From contig JBEIHX010000008.1 in assembly GCA_040381075.1 (NCBI GenBank), positions 62,001 through 126,000 on the forward strand: a stretch of 64,000 bases of DNA, given 5' to 3'. Made by a program: the position numbers and the translations under genes. The notes beneath the pieces were generated by a model. That model was given only the letters and a program-made list of their open reading frames with translations, did not search any database and was not told the origin of the DNA. The DNA comes from JBEIHX01 sp040381075. Lineage in GTDB: Bacteria; Pseudomonadota; Alphaproteobacteria; Caulobacterales; Aquidulcibacteraceae. Positions 41,946 through 50,125 of the stretch are shown here, piece by piece (positions within the stretch are counted from its first letter, which is position 1; the number at the start of each line of letters is the position of its first letter).

Positions 41946-42095
41946 GTGAGCAAGGGTGACGCCCCCGGACCAGACGCCCCAAAGGCTCCCCCAGAGGACG
42001 ACCGCGCCGCCAGACGCGCTGCAGCGCTGCGCGCCAACCTCAGGCGACGCAAGGAGGCCGGTCGGCCCTCCAGGGATAAGCCAAAGCCGCCCTGA
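41946..42095 (+). CDS. Small conserved basic protein
   Basis: This 49-residue protein starts at GTG 41946 with ggaagg upstream. The core DDRAARRAAALRANLRRRKEAGR resembles small basic proteins found in many alphaproteobacteria (pattern R-x-AALR-x-NLRRRK); quoted here in shorter form as AALRANLRRRKEAG. The function is unknown. The start codon and short length make it less sure than other genes. Confidence 0.6.
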   Translation: MSKGDAPGPDAPKAPPEDDRAARRAAALRANLRRRKEAGRPSRDKPKPP

Positions 42096-42239
42096 CGCCG
42101 GCGGCGCGCGGGCGGCTGGCCCCTGTCCACCGGCGCCATCCCGCCACGAAACGCGGCCTGGGACCTCTTCCCGCCCGGCCAAGGGAATGCTAGCCCGCAG
42201 GCGCGCCGTTCCGTTTCCTGCTCTGGAGAGCCCGCCCCG

Positions 42240-43772
<1,533 letters not shown>

Positions 43773-43813
43773 GCCAAACGCCCGCCCGGTCACCGGCAAT
43801 CCAAAGGACTGCA

Positions 43814-44254
43814 ATGACGCAGGACTCCGACACCCGCCAGCGGAGCGAGGCGCTTGCGCTGGCGGCGCGGTTTGTGGCGGCGCTGGAGACGGGCGACCTT
43901 GACGCGATGCGCGACTGCTACGCGCCTGACGCCGTCATCTGGCACAATACCGACGGGCTTGACCATCCTGGCCAGGACCGGGAGGCGAACGTCCGCATGC
44001 TGGCGTGGATGCGCCGCCAGCTGAAGACCTATCGCTACGACATTCAGCGACGCGAAGCCACCTCGGACGGTTTCTTCCAGCAGCACGTGCTGCGCGGCGA
44101 GACACACCTTGGCGAGACGCTGGCGCTTGCAGCGGTGGTGATTTGCCGGGTGGCGGAGGGACGGATCACGCGGCTTGATGAGTATCTGCGGGAGGCGGAC
44201 GCAGAGGCTCTGGTCCGTGCGGCGAGCGCGGGCAGGTCTGGCGCCGGCGGCTGA
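43814..44254 (+). CDS. SnoaL-like (NTF2-fold) protein
   Basis: The 146-residue protein has an NTF2-like cone fold: ARFVAALETGDLDAMRDCYAPDAVIWHN at the N-terminus (quoted here as ALETGDLDAMRDCYAPD), then LRGETHLGETLALAAVVICRVAEGRI and LDEYLREADAEAL. Members are ketosteroid-isomerase-like enzymes or binding proteins; the role is unknown. It follows pccB by 41 bp, with aaagga before ATG 43814, so it may be cotranscribed. Confidence 0.85.
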   Translation: MTQDSDTRQRSEALALAARFVAALETGDLDAMRDCYAPDAVIWHNTDGLDHPGQDREANVRMLAWMRRQLKTYRYDIQRREATSDGFFQQHVLRGETHLGETLALAAVVICRVAEGRITRLDEYLREADAEALVRAASAGRSGAGG

Positions 44255-44262
44255 GCACGATT

Positions 44263-44310
44263 CTGCAGGACTGCCGGCCTGCAGGACTGCAGCCCCCAGG
44301 ACTGCCGGCG
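44263..44310. repeat. 16-bp tandem array, 3 copies
   Basis: Three units based on ctgcaggactgccggc start 9 bp after the SnoaL stop. It lies next to a second unrelated array. Confidence 0.88.
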
Positions 44311-44322
44311 CCGCGGACCTGA

Positions 44323-44392
44323 CCGCCCCAGCCCCCCTTGCCGCCCCAGCCCCCCTTGCCGCCCCAGCCCCCTTGCCGCCCCAGCCCCCTTG
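44323..44392. repeat. 17/18-bp tandem array, 4 copies; G4-forming on minus strand
   Basis: Four units of ccgccccagcccccttg. The first two have six Cs and the last two have five, a homopolymer slippage difference. On the minus strand it gives repeated gggggctgggg, a good G-quadruplex pattern. The remainder of the 460-bp gap 44255-44714 has no recognisable gene. Confidence 0.95.
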
Positions 44393-44683
44393 CCGCCCTG
44401 GGCGATTGACCACCTGCGCCGGGCCACCGCTTCTGCGCCAAGGTTTGCCCGGTGTAGGTTGCGGTGTGAAGGTTGCTGCGTGAAGGCTGTCTGGTCTCGG
44501 GGGCTCTCATTGGGGGAGGCTTGCGCGCATGCTGCCCGTCAGGCGGGCAGTCATGGGCGTGGCCATTGACGCCGGGGGGGTGACCACTCGCTGCAGGCGC
44601 GCGCGCCGCCCCCGGCCCGGCCTGGCGCCGATACGTCAGTCGCACGGCCATCAGTTTACGGTTCCCTGAGCACTCCCCTGCTA

Positions 44684-44702
44684 CCCAGGGCCCGCCCCTG
44701 GG
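44684..44702 (+). promoter_or_regulatory. Hairpin at the ribosome site of the cupin-like gene
   Basis: cccaggg (684-690) pairs with ccctggg (696-702), a 7-bp GC-rich stem with a 5-nt loop that hides the only ggg-rich ribosome-site-like sequence before ATG 44715. It could limit translation, but this is inference from the base pairing alone. Confidence 0.4.
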
Positions 44703-44714
44703 GACACAAAACTG

Positions 44715-45650
44715 ATGTCGCAACCGATTGTCGCTGCGTGGGACGCTACGCTCGCAGGAGACTTTCTGCGCCGCCCGCTGACGTTCGCACACACCGTTCT
44801 GGGGCGGCCGCAGGCTGCGCGTCTGTTTGACGACGCGCATCTGGCCGAACTCCTCGAACGTCACCCCGACACGCTCACCGACGTCAACCTCTATGAGACG
44901 GATCACGACGGGCTCAGCCGCGTTCGCACCGGCGCGCGCGGCGCCTTGCCGGGCGTCCAAATCCTCGACGCCGTCCGGCAGGGACGGCTCTGGGTCAATC
45001 TGCGCAGCGTGCAGCAGGCGAATCCAGCCCTGGGCGAGATCGCCCAACACCTGCTGCGCGATCTGGAGCGTCTCAATCCCGGCCTGCGTGTCATGTCCTC
45101 AAACGCGCACCTGCTCATATCCGCGCCGCACAGCCGCGTACCCTACCATGCGGACATGCCTGGCGTTGTTCTTCTGCATCTGCGCGGGCGCAAGCGCATC
45201 TGGGTTTATCCGACAGACGAGACCTATCTGCCCGACACGGCCATGGAGGACATAGCCCTCCGGGTCACGACGGAGGATCTGGTCTATCTGCCGGAATTCG
45301 ATACGGCGGCCGCTGTCTTCGATCTTGAGCCGGGCATGGCGCTGTCATGGCCGATCAACGCGCCCCACCGCGTCGAGAATCTTGGAACCCTGAACGTCTC
45401 CCTGTCGATCGAGTTCATGACGTGGGAGGCGCGGCTGCGCCACGGGGTCTATTATGCACACGGCGCACTGCGCCGGCTTGGCATATCGCCGCCGCGCAGC
45501 GATCGCGTCTCAAAGCCAGGCGCTGCCGCGCGTTGGGCGCTGGCCGTCGCACTGAAGCGTCTGAACGTCCATCGCAGACTGGCGAAGACACATCGCGTCG
45601 ATTTCAACCTGGCGACATCACTGCGCGACGACGGCGCGCGGCGCGCCTGA
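44715..45650 (+). CDS. Cupin/JmjC-like protein
   Basis: The 311-residue cytosolic protein has a double-stranded beta-helix core with the metal motif HxD in VPYHADMPGVVLLHL (H and D two apart) and a later histidine in PINAPHRVENLG, the usual Fe(II) triad of JmjC-type dioxygenases. HLRGRKRIWVYP is also typical. It could be a hydroxylase of proteins or small molecules; the substrate is unknown. The ATG at 44715 is preceded by a hairpin at the ribosome site. Confidence 0.82.
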   Translation: MSQPIVAAWDATLAGDFLRRPLTFAHTVLGRPQAARLFDDAHLAELLERHPDTLTDVNLYETDHDGLSRVRTGARGALPGVQILDAVRQGRLWVNLRSVQQANPALGEIAQHLLRDLERLNPGLRVMSSNAHLLISAPHSRVPYHADMPGVVLLHLRGRKRIWVYPTDETYLPDTAMEDIALRVTTEDLVYLPEFDTAAAVFDLEPGMALSWPINAPHRVENLGTLNVSLSIEFMTWEARLRHGVYYAHGALRRLGISPPRSDRVSKPGAAARWALAVALKRLNVHRRLAKTHRVDFNLATSLRDDGARRA

Positions 45651-45767
45651 GGGAGGCGGGCATGCCATTGGCGCTGGCGCACCGTTACTGGCGGGCTGAG
45701 CCCTCCATCGCACGGACGCAGCCGCGGCGCGCGCCAGAGGATCTCCTGCCGCGACGGCCGGGGGCCC

Positions 45768-46625
45768 TTACTGCGGGCGCAGCCCGCGATAAAGATAGGC
45801 GCTGAGGCCGGCGATTGGCACGTTCATCAGCATATAGGTCACAGATCCCCAAACCAGGCCTGCGACCGCCAGCGCTTCGGGTGCGGCGTTCGCCCAGGTG
45901 CGCACATCCGCCGGATCAACACCGGTGGCGAGTTTCAGCAGGGCCGCCAGCAACATCGACAGGATGAACAGCGGCGTTCCGAGGAGCACGTTGGCCGCGA
46001 GGATCCGCATCACATTGCCTTTGGTCCAGCGCGCCGCAGCCATCACTGCGATGCGCCGCTCGCCGATCACCGCGGCCTGCACAAGGGAAAAACGAACGAG
46101 CGCGGCGACCAGTGCTGCGATGGCGAGCACGCCGAGAAGGCTGATCAGCAGGCCCCCCATTGGACCGAGGGCTGCGAGCAGCGCCTGCGGGTCGCCCTGG
46201 ATGCTCTCCAGCGAAGCGCCGCTGGAGGCTGCAAGCGCCATTGCGACAAGCACCAGGGTAAAGGCGGCGACGAGCATGATGAACATGACGATGGCAAGCA
46301 CCGCGAACTGGGACAGGATCAGACGCAGCTCATCGGCGCCGACCTGGAGCCCGCCGAACCCGCCCGTCTCCTGGCGCAGCGCGAGCCGGTAGGCCGGGGC
46401 AAGCGCGATGAGGCTTGCCAGGGCGTAACTCGCCTGAACCAAAAGGGCGCTGGCGGGAGAACCGGATGCAGCTGCGTCCGGTCCAAGCGTCGCGAACATG
46501 ATGGCGCTGACCAGTCCCAGAAACAGCGCCGGCGCCAGCAGCTTGCGCCAGTGCATGACAAGAAACTGGAGGCCTGCGCTGGCCGATTCGACGACTGGGG
46601 CTTTCGCGCTGTTGTCCTGCGTCAT
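45768..46625 (-). CDS. Polytopic membrane protein of unknown function
   Basis: The 285-residue protein has about six hydrophobic spans (near 30-52, 60-85, 105-135, 155-185, 208-232 and 250-275). No family is recognised; it resembles YciC-like or glycerophosphoryl-type integral membrane proteins only in general layout. The ATG at 46625 is 122 bp from the divergent trmFO start. The 117-bp gap to the convergent cupin gene holds nothing recognisable. Confidence 0.75.
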   Translation of the reverse strand: MTQDNSAKAPVVESASAGLQFLVMHWRKLLAPALFLGLVSAIMFATLGPDAAASGSPASALLVQASYALASLIALAPAYRLALRQETGGFGGLQVGADELRLILSQFAVLAIVMFIMLVAAFTLVLVAMALAASSGASLESIQGDPQALLAALGPMGGLLISLLGVLAIAALVAALVRFSLVQAAVIGERRIAVMAAARWTKGNVMRILAANVLLGTPLFILSMLLAALLKLATGVDPADVRTWANAAPEALAVAGLVWGSVTYMLMNVPIAGLSAYLYRGLRPQ

Positions 46626-46747
46626 GGCGCTGTTCCCTTGCCCCGCCCGAATGCGAGGTCTAGCCGGGGGGCATCCTCGAGGTCAACGAGCGACCCCCGC
46701 TTCTGCGAGGCCTTGCGCGCGCCCTCGACCCGCCGCACAACACCGCG

Positions 46748-48124
46748 ATGACACTGCCCATTCACATCGTTGGCGGCGGCCTCGCCGGATCTGAGGCCGC
46801 CTGGGCCGCGGCGCACGCCGGGGTCGACGTCATCCTGCATGAAATGCGCCCTGTGCGGATGACTGACGCACACAAGACGCACGACCTTGCCGAACTCGTC
46901 TGCTCCAACTCGTTCCGCTCGGATGACGCAGAAACGAACGCGGTGGGACTTCTGCACGCGGAGATGCGCGCCTGCGGCTCGCTTGTTCTGACCGCGGGCG
47001 ACGCCAACAAGGTCCCGGCTGGATCAGCCCTTGCTGTCGATCGCGATGGGTTCGCCCGCGCGGTGACGGATGCGCTTGAGGCTCATCCGCGCATCACCAT
47101 AGAGCGGGGAGAGATCGGCTGGCCGCCGCCCGACTGGGGCGCGGTCATTCTGGCGACAGGGCCGCTGACTGCGCCCGGGCTCGCGGCCGAGATCATTTCC
47201 CGCACCGGGCAGGACAGTCTGGCGTTCTTTGACGCAATCGCACCGATCATCCACCGCGAGAGCATTAACTTTGACGTCGCGTGGTTCCAGTCGCGCTACG
47301 ACAAGGCCGGTCCCGGCGGAGATGGGGCTGATTACATCAATTGCCCCATGAACGAGGCTGAGTACGACGCATTCATTGGCGCTCTGCTGGCTGCAGAAAA
47401 GACCGAGTTCAAGGACTGGGAAAAGGACACGCCCTATTTTGAGGGGTGCCTGCCGATCGAAGTCATGGCGGAACGCGGCCCCCAGACGCTGCGCTTTGGG
47501 CCGATGAAGCCGGTGGGGCTGACCGATCCGCGCACCGGCGCACGGCCCCATGCCGTCGTGCAGTTGCGCCAGGACAACGCGCTCGCCACCCTGTTCAACA
47601 TGGTGGGGTTTCAAACCAAGCTGAAGCATGGAGAGCAGGCCCGGGTATTCCGCGCGATACCGGGCCTGGAGCGCGCCGAGTTCGCGCGTCTCGGCGGCAT
47701 CCACCGCAATACCTTCATTCGCTCACCCCGCCTGCTGGACGACCGTCTGCGGCTGAAATCGGAGCCACGCATCCGCTTCGCCGGGCAGGTGACCGGTGTG
47801 GAGGGCTATGTTGAATCGGCGGCGATCGGTCTGCTTGCCGGTCGTTTCGCTGCCGCCGAGATGTTGGGACGCACCATACCCTGCCCGCCGCCTACGACCG
47901 CGCTGGGCGCCCTCCTCGGTCACATCACCGGTGGACAGCTGGATGGCGGCGCCGGGCATTTTCAGCCCATGAACGTGAATTTCGGCCTGTTTCCCCCGTT
48001 GCCGCATGAGGTTCCGGGGCAACGTCCGGCAAAGGGCGCGCCGCGCGGCGTCGACCGCAAGCGCGCGATCGCTGCGCGCGCCCGCGCTGACCTTGCGCAC
48101 TGGCTGAGCAGTCCGGCGCATTAG
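46748..48124 (+). CDS. trmFO: Methylenetetrahydrofolate--tRNA-(uracil-5-)-methyltransferase
   Basis: TrmFO makes m5U54 in the T loop of tRNAs, using methylene-THF and FAD. The 458-residue protein opens with the FAD motif IHIVGGGLAGSEAAWAAA and has AELVCSNSFRSDDAETNAVGLLHAEM, quoted here as AELVCSNSFRSDD, the cysteine-bearing NYINCPMNEAEYD-like segment (DYINCPMNEAEYDAF), and FAGQVTGVEGYVESAAIG. ATG 46748 starts the FAD domain directly. Confidence 0.98.
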   Translation: MTLPIHIVGGGLAGSEAAWAAAHAGVDVILHEMRPVRMTDAHKTHDLAELVCSNSFRSDDAETNAVGLLHAEMRACGSLVLTAGDANKVPAGSALAVDRDGFARAVTDALEAHPRITIERGEIGWPPPDWGAVILATGPLTAPGLAAEIISRTGQDSLAFFDAIAPIIHRESINFDVAWFQSRYDKAGPGGDGADYINCPMNEAEYDAFIGALLAAEKTEFKDWEKDTPYFEGCLPIEVMAERGPQTLRFGPMKPVGLTDPRTGARPHAVVQLRQDNALATLFNMVGFQTKLKHGEQARVFRAIPGLERAEFARLGGIHRNTFIRSPRLLDDRLRLKSEPRIRFAGQVTGVEGYVESAAIGLLAGRFAAAEMLGRTIPCPPPTTALGALLGHITGGQLDGGAGHFQPMNVNFGLFPPLPHEVPGQRPAKGAPRGVDRKRAIAARARADLAHWLSSPAH

Positions 48125-48257
48125 GCGCACCGCCGTTACAGACTGGCTTGGCCGCGCTCGCCCGGGTGCGTGAGGTGAGCGGACCGGTCCTGGCCGATTG
48201 ACTGACGCAAAGGCGCCCAGGCTGTGCACGGGACCGAGCCGCACAAGCTGCGCAACG

Positions 48258-48290
48258 CAAAACGACCCGCCTGTTGAGGGCGGGTCGCTC
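48258..48290 (-). terminator. Rho-independent terminator after the cold-shock gene
   Basis: On this strand gacccgcc and ggcgggtc (48264-48271 and 48279-48286) form a perfect 8-bp stem with a 7-nt loop, followed by gttttgcg. It lies just past the cold-shock gene stop and should end its transcript. Confidence 0.88.
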
Positions 48291-48310
48291 GTTTCGATCG
48301 GTTATGCTGC

Positions 48311-49006
48311 CTAGTTCCAATCGTCGTCGTCGTCGCGCTTGCGTTCGCGCTCTGGGCCACGGGTCCGACGGGGAGGACCACGATCTTCTTCCGGCGGAGG
48401 GCCGCCGAAACCACCGCCGAAGCCGCCGCCGCCAGGACCGCGCGGGCCACCGCCGAAGCCGCCGCCACCGCCGCCGGGACCACGCGGACCACCGCCGAAG
48501 CCACCACCGCCAGGGCCGCGCGGACCGCCGCCATAGCCGCCGCCGCCTGGGCCGCGCGGACCACCCCCGAAGCCGCCGCCGCCTGGACCACGCGGACCAC
48601 CGCCGTAGCCGCCGCCACCGCCGCCGCGGAAACCACCGCCGCCGCCCGGACCATCATCGAAACGCCGGGGGGGGCGATCGCCGAAGCGGCCGCCGCCGCC
48701 GCCGCCGCCAGGCCCGCGATCATCAAAGCGACGCGGCGGACGGTCACCGAACTCCGGCCGCGGACGCGGCGTCGCCAGTTCGGGAGGTACTTCGCCGATG
48801 ACCTTGATATTGACCGCTTTCGGACCTTTGCCGCGCGGATCGGGTTCGAGGTCGAATTCGACCTTCATGCCATCGGCGAGACCGCCGAGGCCGGATCGTT
48901 CGACGGCCGAGATGTGGACGAACACATCTGACCCGCCTTCATCCGGTGTAACGAACCCATAGCCCTTGGAGAGATTGAAGAACTTGACTGTGCCGCCCTG
49001 CGCCAT
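48311..49006 (-). CDS. Cold-shock domain protein with long Gly/Arg-rich tail
   Basis: The first 70 residues are a classic cold-shock domain with RNP1 KGYGFVT (14-20) and RNP2 VFVHI (28-32), which binds single-stranded RNA or DNA. Two copies of FGDRPPRRFDD follow (86-96 and 108-118). Then comes a low-complexity tail of GGGPRGPGGGGF/Y units (about 134-195, five copies) and a charged end ERKRDDDDDWN. Normal CspA proteins are about 70 residues; this is 231. RGG-rich tails in other RNA-binding proteins favour weak RNA contacts and condensates, so this may be an RNA chaperone of that kind. ATG 49006 starts the domain. Confidence 0.92.
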   Translation of the reverse strand: MAQGGTVKFFNLSKGYGFVTPDEGGSDVFVHISAVERSGLGGLADGMKVEFDLEPDPRGKGPKAVNIKVIGEVPPELATPRPRPEFGDRPPRRFDDRGPGGGGGGGRFGDRPPRRFDDGPGGGGGFRGGGGGGYGGGPRGPGGGGFGGGPRGPGGGGYGGGPRGPGGGGFGGGPRGPGGGGGGFGGGPRGPGGGGFGGGFGGPPPEEDRGPPRRTRGPERERKRDDDDDWN

Positions 49007-49358
49007 CCGGGGTGACTTTCGCCTATGTCTGTGATGCGGAGCCCCGACGCAAAAACCGCGGCGCGTCCGAATTTCACTGCCTGTCGAACCGCCGGGAACT
49101 CATTTCGGACGGCGGGCCAGGATCGGTTGAGATCGGGGAAGTGTCTGCTGCGCGTTTGCCGGATGAGCGGCGGCGCGCTTGATTCGCGTCCTCTCCCTCG
49201 GGGTCGCAACCACCCGAGCATATTGATTATGCCTGCAGAACAGGCATTCGGCAAGAAAGAAGAATGCACAGCGCACAACCAGCGCGAGACAGGCCGGCGA
49301 AAGCCCTCTCAGCCGGCGCAAGGGGCGCGGCTCAGCCCGACAGACCCGCCGCTCAAGC
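49007..49358. other. Upstream region of the cold-shock gene
   Basis: This 352-bp gap should hold the cold-shock promoter and 5' leader. It contains a perfect 7-bp inverted repeat at 49229-49247. No small gene with a believable start and codon use is seen on either strand. Confidence 0.55.
49229..49247. promoter_or_regulatory. Inverted repeat, possible operator
   Basis: atgcctg and caggcat flank a 5-nt spacer as a perfect palindrome, 223 bp upstream of the cold-shock start. It could bind a dimeric regulator; no T-run makes it a terminator. Confidence 0.35.
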
Positions 49359-49742
49359 TCACCGCGAAGGTCGCGCAGTGATGGGGCTGGAGGGAAGTCC
49401 CTTGCGCAGGATTGATCCACACCGCTCCAGCGCCGCCGCGAGTTCTGCGCGGGGGGCCTGGCTGGACGCGCCTGCGCGCGCACCTGCTGCTGCCACCGAC
49501 TGGGCGCCGCCGCCGCCTGCCGGGCCCGGCGGCTCATCGAACTGCGGCCGCAGCGCCGGCAACCGGGCCGCCGCCGCGCGCGCCTCCATGGCCACATCCC
49601 AGGGCAGGTCCATGCGTGCAGCCAGCGCCGACAGGTCAGAGCGGCACCGGGCCGCGAGGTCGGTCTCGCCGACCGGCTGGCCCAGCGCTGTCGGGCTCAG
49701 GCAGATCGACAGGGTGACGAGAAGAGCAGGCCAGTTCCGCAC
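49359..49742 (-). CDS. Exported hypothetical protein
   Basis: The 127-residue protein is not recognised. It starts at GTG 49742 with an aaggtaaggga ribosome site and has a good Sec signal (LLVTLSICLSPTALGQ), so a periplasmic location is likely. The rest is Ala/Gly/Pro-rich with two cysteines (AARCRSDL and ERCGSIL) that may pair. Low complexity keeps confidence moderate. Confidence 0.58.
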   Translation of the reverse strand: MRNWPALLVTLSICLSPTALGQPVGETDLAARCRSDLSALAARMDLPWDVAMEARAAAARLPALRPQFDEPPGPAGGGGAQSVAAAGARAGASSQAPRAELAAALERCGSILRKGLPSSPITARPSR

Positions 49743-49860
49743 AGCGATCCCTTACCTTTCGGATGAACATCTCAGCAGGCAATGGTCGGCGCGACCGACC
49801 GCCTCCGCATCACGCACGCTGGCTTGCCCGGACTGCGATTGGCGATGACACCCGACCGTG

Positions 49861-49948
49861 GCGACCCACCCGACCATGGCGACCCAACTGCCATGGCGAC
49901 CCAACTGCCGTGGCGCCCCAACTGCGATGGCGCCCCAACACGCAGTTG
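49861..49948. repeat. 17/18-bp tandem array, 5 copies
   Basis: Units based on cgacccaactgccatgg; two of them differ by one base, and the first has 18 bp. It fills the middle of the 383-bp gap 49743-50125, downstream of the TonB receptor and upstream of the exported-protein gene, 119 bp from its start. Nothing else is recognisable in the gap. Confidence 0.94.
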
Positions 49949-50125
49949 GAAGGCATCCAAAACCCACGGCGCACATAAAAATGCGCGCCGCCGGAGCCGG
50001 ATGCAACCCGCATCAGCCCCGGCAGTCGCGCAGAGCGCCCCCGCGACGCCCCCGAACTGCTTCTGGCTCGACCTGGCGCGAACCCGAAGGAACGCAACCA
50101 GGCGAGCCGTGTGCAGTGTGTGACC

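Noticed and set aside
48339..48536. Pro/Gly-rich plus-strand frame over the cold-shock tail
   Set aside because: It is the complement of the Gly-rich coding repeat.
49025..49381. Possible 118-residue gene upstream of the cold-shock gene
   Set aside because: There is no ribosome site or domain, and it overlaps the leader of the cold-shock gene and the end of the exported-protein gene.
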